DNA from: Actinomadura hallensis
Lineage (GTDB): Bacteria > Actinomycetota > Actinomycetes > Streptosporangiales > Streptosporangiaceae
NCBI RefSeq assembly: GCF_006716765.1
Contig: NZ_VFPO01000001.1
Coordinates: 3,224,001-3,288,000 of the forward strand
Direction of reading: 5' to 3'
Length of the DNA: 64,000 nt
The first letter of the stretch is position 1; each line of letters begins with the position of its first letter. A program made the position numbers and the translations under genes. Shown piece by piece: positions 26,396 through 35,299 of the stretch. Below the pieces are notes generated by a model, which worked only from the letters and a program-made list of their open reading frames with translations, did no database searches and was not told the DNA's origin.

Positions 26396-27598
26396 ATGGC
26401 GCAGCCGCCCGGCGACACGCCCGCCGACGTCCCGCCAGGCGTGCCGTCCAGTCTGTCCGCCGCGGGGCACGAGGCGGAGGGCCGGGCAGGCGACCCGCAC
26501 AGGATGCCGCCCTGGCTGCCGAAGGCGTTCCTGCTGGCCGGCGCCGTGGTGCTGGGGTTCATGGCGTTGCTGTGGCTGCTGCAGCGGCTGCGGGAGCTGC
26601 TGCTGCTCCTGCTGATCTCGCTGTTCCTGTCGTTCGCGATCGAACCGGCCGTCAACTGGCTGGCCCGGCACCGGTGGCGCCGCGGCCCCGCCACCGCCGT
26701 GATGTTCCTGGCCGTCGGGGTGCTGGGCGCCGGGTTCCTCGGCGGCATCGGGTCGCTGCTGGCCCTGCAGGCCGCCAACCTCGTCGAGGGGTTCCCCGGA
26801 TACGCCCGCCAGGTCATCGGATGGGTCAACTCCACCTTCGGGACGAACCTGCGGCAGGACGACCTGATCGAGCAGCTGCCCAACGTCACCGGGGGCCTGT
26901 CGCAGCACCTGTCGTCCCTGGCGAACAACCTGCTGGGGATCGGCGCCACCGCCTTCGGCGTGGTGTTCAAGGCCCTCGGGGTGCTGCTGTTCACCTTCTA
27001 CCTGTCGGCCGAGGGCCCCCGGTTCCGCCGGACGATCTGCTCGCTGCTGCCGCCCCGCCACCAGCACGAGGTGCTGCGCGCCTGGGAGATCGCCGTCGAC
27101 AAGACCGGCGGGTACATCTACTCGCGCGGGCTGCTGGCCCTGGTGTCGGGGATCGCGCACTACGCCGTCATGGCCGCGCTCGGCGTCCCCTACGCCGCCG
27201 TCCTGGCCGTGTGGGCGGGGGTGGTGTCGCAGTTCATCCCCGTCATCGGCACCTACCTGGGCGGCGCGGTCCCGGTGCTGATCGCGCTGACCGTGACGCC
27301 GGCGACGGCGCTGTGGATGCTGCTGTTCGTCCTCGGCTACCAGCAGCTGGAGAACTACCTGCTGCAGCCCCGCATCACCGCCCGCACCGTGGACGTCCAC
27401 CCCGCCGTCGCGTTCGGGCTCATCCTGGCCGGAGCCGCCGTCGCCGGGCCCATCGGGGTGCTGCTGGCGATACCGCTGGGGGCCAGCATCCAGGCGTTCG
27501 CGAGCGTCTTCGTCCGCCGCTACGACGTCGAGGATCACCCGCTGACCCGCCCCGACCCGCCCGGCGGTCACTGGTGGCGGTGGCTGCGCCGCGAATGA
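26396..27598 (+). CDS. AI-2E-family permease
   Basis: Integral membrane protein of 400 residues with seven to eight predicted helices. It has the family pattern of an N-terminal helix cluster (LLLLLLISLFLSFAIEPAVNWLARH), a middle soluble segment with LVEGFPGYARQVIGWVN, and the C-terminal block VPYAAVLAVWAGVVSQFIPVIGTYLGG ... YQQLENYLLQPRI typical of YhhQ/TqsA-like proteins. Some members export autoinducer-2 or act as Na+/H+ antiporters; the substrate here is unknown. TACCGT lies 6 nt before ATG 26396 (leaderless). Single-gene unit. Confidence 0.9.
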   Translation: MAQPPGDTPADVPPGVPSSLSAAGHEAEGRAGDPHRMPPWLPKAFLLAGAVVLGFMALLWLLQRLRELLLLLLISLFLSFAIEPAVNWLARHRWRRGPATAVMFLAVGVLGAGFLGGIGSLLALQAANLVEGFPGYARQVIGWVNSTFGTNLRQDDLIEQLPNVTGGLSQHLSSLANNLLGIGATAFGVVFKALGVLLFTFYLSAEGPRFRRTICSLLPPRHQHEVLRAWEIAVDKTGGYIYSRGLLALVSGIAHYAVMAALGVPYAAVLAVWAGVVSQFIPVIGTYLGGAVPVLIALTVTPATALWMLLFVLGYQQLENYLLQPRITARTVDVHPAVAFGLILAGAAVAGPIGVLLAIPLGASIQAFASVFVRRYDVEDHPLTRPDPPGGHWWRWLRRE

Positions 27599-27775
27599 CC
27601 CGGCGGCGACCCGCCCCCGTCGCCCGCCCCGGTGACCGCCGTGCCCGCCGGCATCGGCCGGACGCGGCCGCGGCGGCCGCGTCGTCGATCCTTGCCGTGG
27701 ACGGGGCCGCCGTCGGAAGTTAGCGTGCGGGAAGAACCTTGATCATCGATGGTCGGGGGCCGGAGGGGAACCGCC

Positions 27776-29650
27776 ATGAACCGATCCCGCACCCGCCGCC
27801 GGTGGCTCGCCGGGCTGACCGCGGGCACGCTCGCCGTCACCGGCCTGACCGCCGCGACCGGACCCGCCGCGCACGCCGCGCCGCCCGGCGGCGGCCAAGG
27901 ACATGACCAAGGACACGGGCACGGCAAGGATCCCCGGCTGATGCGGATCCTGCGGTCGATGACGCTGGAGGACAAGGCCGCCCAGCTGTTCGTCCTGCAG
28001 ATCCACGGGCTCAGCGCCGACACCGACGACCCCGCGGCCGTGGAGGCCAACCGGCGGCTGTACGGGGCCGACAACGCCGCGCAGGTCATGGCCCGGTACC
28101 GGCCCGGCGGGTTCATCTACTACGGCGAGAACGTCCGCGACCCCCACCAGGTCGCCGCGTTCTCCAACGGCATCCAGCGCGCCGCGATGGCCCAGCCCCA
28201 CCGCATCCCCGCCACCATCGCCACCGACCAGGAGGGCGGCATCGTCGCCCGCCTGCAGCCCCCCGCCACCCAGTCGCCCGGCGCGATGGCCCTGGCCGCC
28301 GGGCGCCGCACCGCCGACGCCCGCGCCATGGCCCGCATCACCGGACGCGAGCTGCGCGCCGTCGGCGTCAACCAGAACTACGCGCCCGACGCCGACGTGA
28401 ACGTCGACCCCGCCAACCCCGTCATCGGCGTGCGGTCCTTCGGCTCCGACCCCGCCCTGGTCTCCGCCATGGTCACCGCCCAGATCCGCGGGTACCGCTC
28501 CGCGGACGTGACCGCCACCGCCAAGCACTTCCCCGGCCACGGCGACACCGGCACCGACAGCCACACCGGCGTCCCGGAGATCGACCACACCCGCGAGGAA
28601 TGGGAACGGCTCGACCTGCCGCCCTTCCGCGCCGCCATCGCCGCCGGCGTCGACTCGATCATGACGGCGCACATCGTGGTGCCGTCGCTGGACCCCTCCC
28701 GCGACCCCGCCACCCTGTCGCGGCCCATCCTCACCGGCATCCTGCGCGAACGGCTCGGCTACCGCGGCGTCGTGGTCACCGACGCGCTCGACATGGACGG
28801 CGTGCGGGCCGAGTACGGCGACGAGCGCATCCCGGTCCTGGCGCTCAAGGCCGGCGCCGACGTGCTGCTCAAACCGCCGCTCGGCGACGACGGCCGGGGC
28901 GTGTTCCCCCGCCAGCTCGCCGCCGTCGTCGAGGCCGTGAAGTCCGGCGAGCTGACCGAGGAGCGCATCGACGCCTCGGTCTACCGGATCCTGAAGCTCA
29001 AGCAGGACCGCGGCCTGTTCCGCGACCCCTACGCCGACCCCGCCATGGTCGGCCGGACGGTGGGGACGCCCGCGCACCTGGCCGCCGCCCAGCGCGCCGC
29101 CGACCGCACCACCACCCTGGTCCGCAACGAAGGCGGCGTCCTGCCGCTGCGGCCCGGCCGCCGCGACGTGCTGGTCACCGGCTGGGGCGCCGCCACCACC
29201 GCCGCGCTCGGCGCCGAGATCGCCCGCCGCGGCGCCGTCGCCACCGTCCGGCAGACCGGCCTCAGCCCCACCCGGGCGCAGATCGACGAGGCCGTCGCCG
29301 CCGCCCGCGACCAGGACCTCGTCGTGGCCGTCACCAACCGCGCCTGGGACGTCAAGGACGAACCCGGCCACAACGGCCCCGGCCAGGTGAACCTGGTCAG
29401 GGCGCTGCACGCCACCGGCACGCCGGTGGTGGTCATCGCCGTCCGCGACCCCTACGACATCGCCTGGTTCCCCGAGGTCCCCGCCTACCTGGCCACCCAC
29501 TCCTACACCGCCGAGGCGCTCCGGTCGGCGGCCGCCGTGCTGTTCGGCGAGCTGAACCCGCGCGGGAGGCTGCCGGTGACCGTCCCCGTCCGCGACGACC
29601 CCGGCACCGCCCTGTACCCGTTCGGGCACGGACTGAGCTACCGCCGCTGA
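27776..29650 (+). CDS. Secreted GH3 beta-N-acetylhexosaminidase
   Basis: Exported glycosidase of 624 residues. The signal peptide carries a basic RTRRR head (RTRRRWLAGL, Tat-like but with W in place of the usual residues) and a cut near AHAAPPG, followed by a His/Gly-rich linker. The GH3 TIM barrel shows GGFIYYGENV, ATDQEGGIV, NYAPDADVNVDP, the NagZ catalytic loop KHFPGHGDT(GTDSH), MTAHIVVPSLD and VVTDALDMDGV with the nucleophile aspartate. A C-terminal GH3_C domain follows. It probably trims GlcNAc from peptidoglycan or chitin fragments outside the cell. GGAGGGG precedes ATG 27776. Confidence 0.92.
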   Translation: MNRSRTRRRWLAGLTAGTLAVTGLTAATGPAAHAAPPGGGQGHDQGHGHGKDPRLMRILRSMTLEDKAAQLFVLQIHGLSADTDDPAAVEANRRLYGADNAAQVMARYRPGGFIYYGENVRDPHQVAAFSNGIQRAAMAQPHRIPATIATDQEGGIVARLQPPATQSPGAMALAAGRRTADARAMARITGRELRAVGVNQNYAPDADVNVDPANPVIGVRSFGSDPALVSAMVTAQIRGYRSADVTATAKHFPGHGDTGTDSHTGVPEIDHTREEWERLDLPPFRAAIAAGVDSIMTAHIVVPSLDPSRDPATLSRPILTGILRERLGYRGVVVTDALDMDGVRAEYGDERIPVLALKAGADVLLKPPLGDDGRGVFPRQLAAVVEAVKSGELTEERIDASVYRILKLKQDRGLFRDPYADPAMVGRTVGTPAHLAAAQRAADRTTTLVRNEGGVLPLRPGRRDVLVTGWGAATTAALGAEIARRGAVATVRQTGLSPTRAQIDEAVAAARDQDLVVAVTNRAWDVKDEPGHNGPGQVNLVRALHATGTPVVVIAVRDPYDIAWFPEVPAYLATHSYTAEALRSAAAVLFGELNPRGRLPVTVPVRDDPGTALYPFGHGLSYRR

Positions 29651-29773
29651 CCGCCGCACCCGGCCGGGCCGCCCGCCCCGCGCGCGGCGGCCCGGTTCCG
29701 GGACGGCAGCCGCGGCCGCCCCGGAACCGGGCCTGTCCTGCAATCGGCGCCGCCCCGCTGGAACCGCGCCCGG

Positions 29774-29807
29774 ATCGACCGCGCAGGGGAATCGACCGCG
29801 CAGGGGA
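29774..29807. repeat. 17-bp tandem repeat
   Basis: Two adjacent perfect copies of ATCGACCGCGCAGGGGA lie in the gap between the convergent GH3 and esterase genes. No function evident. Confidence 0.6.
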
Positions 29808-29844
29808 TCTGGGCGCCCGTCCCGGCGCCGCGCCCGCGGGCGGG

Positions 29845-30879
29845 TCAGAGCTTGCGGGCCCCGATCGCCTGCATCAGCGTCGGCCAGAGCGCCCGGGTCT
29901 CGCGCACCCACGCCGGCCAGTTGTGGCGGCCGTCGCCGTAGATGTGCGCGGTGTGGGGGATGTTCAGCTGCTCCAGGCGCTTCTTGAACTCCTTGTTGTT
30001 CGCGCCGATCACGATCTCGCTGAGCAGCCCGATGTCCCACGGCGCCACGTCCGGGTCGCCCGGGCCGGGCCGGCCCGTCGTCCCGGCGGAGAAGAAGATC
30101 CCGGTGCCCCGCAGCCGCGGCGCCAGCGCGTACGGGTCGTGCGCCGCCCAGTTCGCGTCGTCGGCCCACGGGATGCCCCAGATCGCGAACGGGTCCTGGC
30201 CGTTGGCGGCGTTGGTGAACATCAGCAGCGCCGGGATCCCCACCGACCGCATCGACAGCACGCCGCTCAGCGACGCCGCGTACTTGAACATCCCCGGGTG
30301 CCGCGCCGCGTAGGTCAGGGCGCCCGACCCGCCCGAGGAGTTCCCGATCACCGCGCGGGACGCGCCCGCGCCGTAGTTGCGCTCCACCAGCTGGCGCACC
30401 TCGGCAGTGTGGAACCTCTCCCACTGCGGCGTGCCGCCCTTGCCGTAGTTGTACCAGTCGGTGTAGCCGCCGTTGCCGCCCTCGGGCATCACCACGATGA
30501 CGTCGTACTGGGCGGCCCACTTCTCGATGTCGGTGTTCCTCGGCCAAGACGTGTAGTCGTCCTGCCCGCCGTGCAGCGCGTACAGCACCGGCCACCGCGT
30601 CTGCGAACCGCGCTTCCAGGTCTTGGGCAGCAGGATGCGGGTCTTCACCGACGTGCCGAGGGAGGGGGAGTCGATCGTGATGTCGACGGCGGTGCCGCTC
30701 ACCTTCTGCTCGGCCGTGATGCGCGCGCCGGTGTCGGCCGGGACGCGGGCCGGCGCGGCCAGCGCGGCGCCGGGGCTCGCGGCGCCGATCCCGGTGACCA
30801 GGGCCGCGGCCAGCGCCGCCGCCGTCAGCGACCGCCGCCACGAGGACGTCAGTGACAGGCGGCGGGCGGTGGATGTCAT
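29845..30879 (-). CDS. Secreted esterase (antigen 85/esterase D-like)
   Basis: Exported alpha/beta hydrolase of 344 residues. A signal peptide (basic head, hydrophobic core, AALAAPARV cleavage region near 41) is followed by WPVLYALHGGQDDYTSW, VVMPEGGNGGYTDW, and the nucleophile elbow GNSSGG (S181), with AAHDPYALAPRL and the late histidine in GDGRHNWPAW. The fold and spacing match the mycolyltransferase/esterase D superfamily. With no mycolic-acid genes around, a general acyl-ester hydrolase is more likely. GAGGTGA precedes ATG 30879. Single gene, convergent with the GH3 gene. Confidence 0.88.
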   Translation of the reverse strand: MTSTARRLSLTSSWRRSLTAAALAAALVTGIGAASPGAALAAPARVPADTGARITAEQKVSGTAVDITIDSPSLGTSVKTRILLPKTWKRGSQTRWPVLYALHGGQDDYTSWPRNTDIEKWAAQYDVIVVMPEGGNGGYTDWYNYGKGGTPQWERFHTAEVRQLVERNYGAGASRAVIGNSSGGSGALTYAARHPGMFKYAASLSGVLSMRSVGIPALLMFTNAANGQDPFAIWGIPWADDANWAAHDPYALAPRLRGTGIFFSAGTTGRPGPGDPDVAPWDIGLLSEIVIGANNKEFKKRLEQLNIPHTAHIYGDGRHNWPAWVRETRALWPTLMQAIGARKL

Positions 30880-31125
30880 CAGCTCACCTCGCGGATCTGG
30901 CCCGACCCCCGTGGCCGCGCGACTTCCGCAGAGTCTCCTCGCCTCCACCCCGGCGATCTACAGGGACGGGTAACAAGAAATGGACCGCGTGCTGTGACAA
31001 AGTGAGTCATCCCCGCCCGTTCCGGAACGGTTCAGGCCGCCGATCCGTCACCCGCGGCCGGGAAACGGCCCGCAACCGGGATTCTGTGCGCGGCCGGGAA
31101 ACCGCGGCCGGAAAACCGGGGCGCT

Positions 31126-31710
31126 TCAACCGCGGGAGCGGTCCGCGCCGCCGAAGCGCTCCTCCCACTCGTGGCGCAGCATCGCGTAGATGACCTCGTC
31201 GGTCCACTCGCCCTTGACCATCTCGTTCTGCCTCAGGTGCGCCTCGCGGCGCATGCCGAGCCGCTCCAGCACCCGCGCCGACGCGGTGTTGCGCCCGTCC
31301 AGCCGCCCCACGACGCGGTGCAGGTCCAGGCCCTCGAAACCGAGCCGCAGCACCACCTCGGCGGCCTCGGTGGCGAACCCCTTGCCGTGGAAGGCGGGGT
31401 TGAAGATGTAGCCGATCTCGCCCTGGCGGTGCTCCCGGCTGCGCCACTGCAGGTTGACCTCGCCCATCAGGTCCCCGGTCTGCCGCCACACCACCGCGAG
31501 GACCAGCCAGTCGCCCTCCTTCTCGATGGTGGACGCCATCATCTTCTGCCGCAGGAACGTCCGCGACTCCTCCAGGGTCCGCGGTTCCCAGTACAGGAAG
31601 CGCGCCACCTCCGGCAGGGACTGGTAGGCGTACAGGCCCTCGAGGTCGTCCGCGCTGAACGGCCGCAGCGTCAGCCGCTCGGTCTCGATCGGGTAGGCCG
31701 GACGGAGCAT
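31126..31710 (-). CDS. GNAT-family N-acetyltransferase (RimJ/RimL type)
   Basis: Acetyltransferase of 194 residues. It begins PIETERLTLRPFSADDLEGLYAY, followed by the acetyl-CoA-binding strand-loop (EIGYIFNPAFHGKGFATEA, Q/RxxGxG/A variant HGKGFA) and LHRVVGRLDGRNTASARVLERLGMRREA, the pattern of ribosomal-protein or small-molecule acetyltransferases. Substrate unknown. TAGGAT (31723-31718) lies 7 nt before ATG 31710, so it is probably leaderless. Confidence 0.9.
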   Translation of the reverse strand: MLRPAYPIETERLTLRPFSADDLEGLYAYQSLPEVARFLYWEPRTLEESRTFLRQKMMASTIEKEGDWLVLAVVWRQTGDLMGEVNLQWRSREHRQGEIGYIFNPAFHGKGFATEAAEVVLRLGFEGLDLHRVVGRLDGRNTASARVLERLGMRREAHLRQNEMVKGEWTDEVIYAMLRHEWEERFGGADRSRG

Positions 31711-31818
31711 GCGAAGGATCCTATGCACCGTGTTCGGTCTCGTGCGACCCGTGAGCTCCCGGGGCCCCCGCCCAGGCCCGCGTCCGGAGCGTGTCCCGGC
31801 GGGGCGGTCCCGCCGGGG

Positions 31819-32904
31819 TCAGGCGCCCGTGCCCGGACGCTCGCGGCGCGGCCCCGGCGCCGCCTCCGGAGCCGCCGGCGGAGGCGCCGCCTCACCGCGG
31901 CGCTCACCGCCCTCACGACCCTCACGGTCCTCGCCTTCGTCACCGTCCTCGCCTTCGTCGAGGCCCATGTCGCGGCGCTGCTCGTCGCCGAACGCGCGGG
32001 TGTCGCGGAACTCCACGTACGGTTTCTCCTCGGCGGACTGACCGCCGGCGATGGCGCGGCCGCGTTCCAGTTCGGCGTTCAGCTCGGCGCCCAGCAGGAT
32101 CGCCAGGTTCGTGATCCACAGCCAGACCAGGAAGATGATGACGCCGGCGATGCTGCCGTAGGTCTTGTTGTAGGAGCCGAAGTTCGCCACGTACAGCGCG
32201 AACAGGCCCGAGGCCGCCAGCCACAGCAGGACCGCCAGGAGGCCGCCCGGCGTCACCCACCGGAACCGGCGTTTGGCGTTGGGCGCCGCCCAGTACAGCA
32301 GTGAGAACAGCAGGCTGATCACCAGCAGCATCACCGGCCACTTGGCGATGTTCCACACCGTCACCGCCTGGGACCCCAGCCCCAGCGCCTCGCCGATCTT
32401 GCGGGCCAGCGACCCCGACACCACCACCGCGACCACCGACGCGGCCAGTCCCGCCAGCGACACCACCGTCACCGCCAGCCGCACCGGGATCGTCTTCCAG
32501 AACGGGCGGCCCTCGGGGATGTCGTAGACGATGTTGGACGCCTTCATGAACCCGCCGACGTAGCCCGACGCCGACCACACCGCGCCCGCCAGGCTCAGCA
32601 CGGCGACCACCCCGGCGCCGCCGGTCCCGCGCAGCCCCTCGATCGCGCTGATCAGCAGGTCGCCGACCGCGCCCGGCGCCAGGTCGCCGACACTGCTGAT
32701 CATGTCGTCGGTGGTGGACTGGCCGGCCATGCCCACCAGCGACACCACCACCAGCAGGCCCGGGAAGATCGACAGGATGGCGTAGTAGGTCAGGGCCGCG
32801 GCCCAGGCCGTCATGTCGTCGTTCTTGAACTCGGTCACCGCGCGCTTGAGCGCGTCCCACCAGGAGGAAGCCGGCAGGGCGGTGGGACCGCCGGGTTCGG
32901 GCAT
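31819..32904 (-). CDS. YihY/virulence factor BrkB family membrane protein
   Basis: Polytopic membrane protein of 361 residues with six helices. The hallmark start DDMTAWAAALTYYAILSIFPGLLVV is present, with GAVWSASGYVGGFMKASNIVYDIPEGRPFWK and the C-terminal helix block SYNKTYGSIAGVIIFLVWLWITNLAILLGAELNAELER. A highly charged Glu/Asp/Arg-rich cytoplasmic tail (from ~300) ends the protein. YihY proteins were once called RNase BN; that assignment belongs to another gene. It is the last gene of a three-gene minus-strand unit, 15 nt after the DUF3618 gene. Confidence 0.9.
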   Translation of the reverse strand: MPEPGGPTALPASSWWDALKRAVTEFKNDDMTAWAAALTYYAILSIFPGLLVVVSLVGMAGQSTTDDMISSVGDLAPGAVGDLLISAIEGLRGTGGAGVVAVLSLAGAVWSASGYVGGFMKASNIVYDIPEGRPFWKTIPVRLAVTVVSLAGLAASVVAVVVSGSLARKIGEALGLGSQAVTVWNIAKWPVMLLVISLLFSLLYWAAPNAKRRFRWVTPGGLLAVLLWLAASGLFALYVANFGSYNKTYGSIAGVIIFLVWLWITNLAILLGAELNAELERGRAIAGGQSAEEKPYVEFRDTRAFGDEQRRDMGLDEGEDGDEGEDREGREGGERRGEAAPPPAAPEAAPGPRRERPGTGA

Positions 32905-32919
32905 GACCGGGGCCCCCTC

Positions 32920-33537
32920 CTAGAACGGCATGCGGCGCCGCCGCACCCGGACGAGGCGCTTCTGCCCGGTGCGGAACACCACCTTGACCGGGGCGCTGCG
33001 CCCCCGGCCCGGCCGCAGCCGGCGCCCTGGGCCCGGCGCCCTCCCGGGCATGAGGCCCTTCCCAGACGTCAGGCCCTTCGCGGGCATGAGGCCCTTCTTG
33101 GAAACGAGGCGCTTCCTCGAACCGAGTCCCGCCTTGGCGGCCAGGCCCTTCTTGGCGCCCAGGCCCGCCTTGGCGCCCAGGCCCGCCTTGGCGGCGAGTT
33201 TCGCCTTGGTGCCCGGCCGCGACCGGGAGGCCCACCGGCGGCGCATCAGCACCGCGGCCGCCGCCAGCGCGCCCGCCGACACCAGGACGGCGGCGCCCCG
33301 CACGGCCTGCTCCCCGCCGCCCGCGGTCCTGGCCCACGCGCCGACCTCGCGCGCCGACGTCGCGGTCTCGCGCATGCGGGCCCTGGCCTCGGCGGCCTTC
33401 TGCCTGGCCATCGCCTTGACGTCGGCCTTGGCGGCGAGCTGCTCGACCGTCTCGCCGAGGTCGTGGCGCGCCCGGTCGACCTCCTGGCGCAGCTCCTCGG
33501 TCCCCACCGCCGCGCCGTGCCTGCCCTGGGTGGTCAT
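32920..33537 (-). CDS. DUF3618 protein with Lys-Gly-Leu repeat tail
   Basis: Protein of 205 residues. Residues ~12-65 are the DUF3618 helix (TEELRQEVDRARHDLGETVEQLAAKADVKA). One transmembrane helix follows near 80-98. Then comes an unusual tail of about eight six-residue repeats of the form (K/R)xGLxx (KAGLGA, KAGLGA, KKGLAA, KAGLGS, RKRLVS, KKGLMP and so on), ending in an Arg-rich stretch. The repeats make a strongly basic extension that could bind nucleic acid, teichoic acid or membrane phosphate. ATG 33537 overlaps the upstream stop (ATGA). Co-transcribed with the holin-like and YihY genes. Confidence 0.8.
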   Translation of the reverse strand: MTTQGRHGAAVGTEELRQEVDRARHDLGETVEQLAAKADVKAMARQKAAEARARMRETATSAREVGAWARTAGGGEQAVRGAAVLVSAGALAAAAVLMRRRWASRSRPGTKAKLAAKAGLGAKAGLGAKKGLAAKAGLGSRKRLVSKKGLMPAKGLTSGKGLMPGRAPGPGRRLRPGRGRSAPVKVVFRTGQKRLVRVRRRRMPF

Positions 33538-34040
33538 CGATGCGCCGCCCTTTCCTTCAGCTCCGTCACCGTCTGCTTCGCCCCGTCCACGGCCTGCTCG
33601 GGCATGGCCGGCGACGCCCGCCTGGTCTGCGCGCGGCCCAGCAGGGCCAGCACGCCGGCGACGAGCATCAGGAACCCGCCGATGATGAGCGCCGACGCCC
33701 ACACCGGCAGCGCCACCGCGATCGCGGCGATCGCCGCGGTGATCAGCGCCGCCAGCCCGTACAGGGCGATCAGCGCGGCGCCGCCGAACATGCCCGCGCC
33801 GGTCCCGGCGTGGCGGACCTTGGCCTTCAGCTCGGCCACCGCCAGCCGCAGCTCGGCGCGCATCAGGTCCGACACCTGCCGCGTCGCCTGCCTGATCAGC
33901 TCGCCCGTGCCCGGTTCGTGGCCGTCGGGGCGGAACTGGGGGGCGCGCCCGGGGTCGTGCCGGTGCGCGCCCGCGGTCCCCGCCTCGCCCGCGGCTGCCG
34001 CCTCGGTGTTGCCGTCCTGCGCCGGCCGCACGATGCTCAT
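33534..34040 (-). CDS. Phage holin-like DUF1469 (Phage_holin_3_6) protein
   Basis: Membrane protein of 168 residues: a ~45-residue soluble head, then TGELIRQATRQVSDLMRAELRLAVAELKAKVRHAGTGAGMFGG, and two transmembrane helices (AALIALYGLAALITAAIAAIAVAL and WASALIIGGFLMLVAGVLALL). This is the actinobacterial DUF1469 family found next to DUF3618 genes; despite the name it is not a phage lysis gene here. It heads the three-gene unit. A SigB-like box lies upstream (34105-34128). It is translationally coupled to the DUF3618 gene by ATGA. Confidence 0.85.
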   Translation of the reverse strand: MSIVRPAQDGNTEAAAAGEAGTAGAHRHDPGRAPQFRPDGHEPGTGELIRQATRQVSDLMRAELRLAVAELKAKVRHAGTGAGMFGGAALIALYGLAALITAAIAAIAVALPVWASALIIGGFLMLVAGVLALLGRAQTRRASPAMPEQAVDGAKQTVTELKERAAHR

Positions 34041-34104
34041 GGCTCCGGCCTCCTCAGCGTCCTGTTCGTCTCCGCGTCCTGTTCGTCCAAGACTGGCTAG
34101 AGCC

Positions 34105-34128
34105 GTTCCCCCTGGTGATGAGCTAAAC
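34105..34128 (-). promoter_or_regulatory. SigB-like promoter candidate for the holin/DUF3618/YihY unit
   Basis: On the minus strand GTTT, 14 nt, GGGAAC matches the actinobacterial SigB consensus GNNT-N14-16-GGGTAC/T except for one base in the -10 box. It is 64 nt before the first start codon. Supported by two better matches ahead of the gas-vesicle region. Confidence 0.4.
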
Positions 34129-34177
34129 GTGGCGGCGCGCGCGCCGCAGGTCACCGCCCGGCGGGCGGTCCGGCGGG

Positions 34178-35299
34178 TCAGCCGGTGGCGAGCCAGTCGA
34201 CCCGGTGCGCCTCGGTCGGGTCGGGCGTCTCCCAGCGGCGCACCAGCCGGTCCACGACCGGCTCGGGGACGGGCGAGGCGCGGCGGCGGTTGCGTTCGCG
34301 GACCACCTGCGGCGGCGCCTCCAGCGCGACGATCTCGACCCGTCCCCGGTAGCGGGCGGCGAGCCCGCTGCACAGCTCGCGCTGCGCCCGCGACACGTTG
34401 GTGGCGTTCCACACGAACGACCGCCCGGCCCGCAGATGGGCGCGGGCCAGCTCCCGCGCGGCGGCGGCCACCGCGCGCTGGTCGCCGGCGGGGGAGACGC
34501 CCATCTCGGCGCGGAGCCGGTCCAGGCTCACCACCGGCACGCCCGGCCGGTTCGCGGCGATCCAGTGGTCCTTGCCGGCGCCCGGCAGCCCCGACAGGAC
34601 CGTCACCGTCAGGCGGGTGTCGTCGTAGGCGTCGTAGGAGGCGTCGCGGCCGGGTCTGCGGAAGTACCAGAACCGCGCGTGGTCGGAGGGGAACGCGCGC
34701 GGCGCGTCCAGGCAGCCCTGCTCGGCGCAGTACTCCCCGTACAGGGCGACGTTGTCCAGCAGCTCGGCGGTGTCGGGGCACACCCGGCCGAGGACGTCGG
34801 CGGACGCCAGCAGCACCAGGTCGTCGTTGCGGGCCAGCAGGCTGACGCGGAACGCGATCCGCTCCAGGTCGGGACGCTCCAGCGCCCAGAACGGCACCTG
34901 GTGGTGGCGGATCAGCGCCGCGACGTGCTCGCGCCACGCGATGGGCGCGCCCATCTCCCACAGGATCCGCCGCGCCATCAGGTCGCCGCGCCGCGAATGG
35001 CCGCGGGCGGTGACGCGGCCGTCCTCGACGCGGGTGCAGTGCGGCTTGGCGACGTCGTGCATCAGCACGGCCGCGAACAGCCGCACCCGCTCGTCGCGGG
35101 GGCGGGCCCGCCATTGCGGCAGCGACGCCAGCGCCTCGCACGCCATCCGCGTGTGGGTCTCCACGTCGCCCTCGCCGTGGAAGACCTCGTCCTGCGGGAC
35201 GCCGGCCATGGCGCGGACCCACCCGAACGCGGCGCGCACCTCGTCCCACCGGACGGTCCAGTGCGGCGGCGCCGGGCACAGCTCATCGAACACCCGCAT
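34178..35299 (-). CDS. HD-Pnk: HD phosphoesterase fused to polynucleotide 5'-kinase
   Basis: The 373-residue protein joins two end-healing modules. The N-terminal HD domain carries H49, H81-D82, K85 and HH near 132-133 (VFHGEGDVETHTRMA, VLMHDVAKPHC, AALIRHHQVPFWAL), suited to removing 2',3'-cyclic or 3' phosphates. The C-terminal P-loop kinase has LSGLPGAGKDHW (237-243) and later WNATNVSRAQRELCSGL and VRERNRRR lid residues. The arrangement matches the bacterial HD-Pnk enzymes (Runella type) that heal RNA/DNA ends. Its start overlaps the ligase stop by 17 nt, so healing and sealing enzymes are co-translated. Substrate (tRNA, other RNA or DNA) is unknown. Confidence 0.85.
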   Translation of the reverse strand: MRVFDELCPAPPHWTVRWDEVRAAFGWVRAMAGVPQDEVFHGEGDVETHTRMACEALASLPQWRARPRDERVRLFAAVLMHDVAKPHCTRVEDGRVTARGHSRRGDLMARRILWEMGAPIAWREHVAALIRHHQVPFWALERPDLERIAFRVSLLARNDDLVLLASADVLGRVCPDTAELLDNVALYGEYCAEQGCLDAPRAFPSDHARFWYFRRPGRDASYDAYDDTRLTVTVLSGLPGAGKDHWIAANRPGVPVVSLDRLRAEMGVSPAGDQRAVAAAARELARAHLRAGRSFVWNATNVSRAQRELCSGLAARYRGRVEIVALEAPPQVVRERNRRRASPVPEPVVDRLVRRWETPDPTEAHRVDWLATG

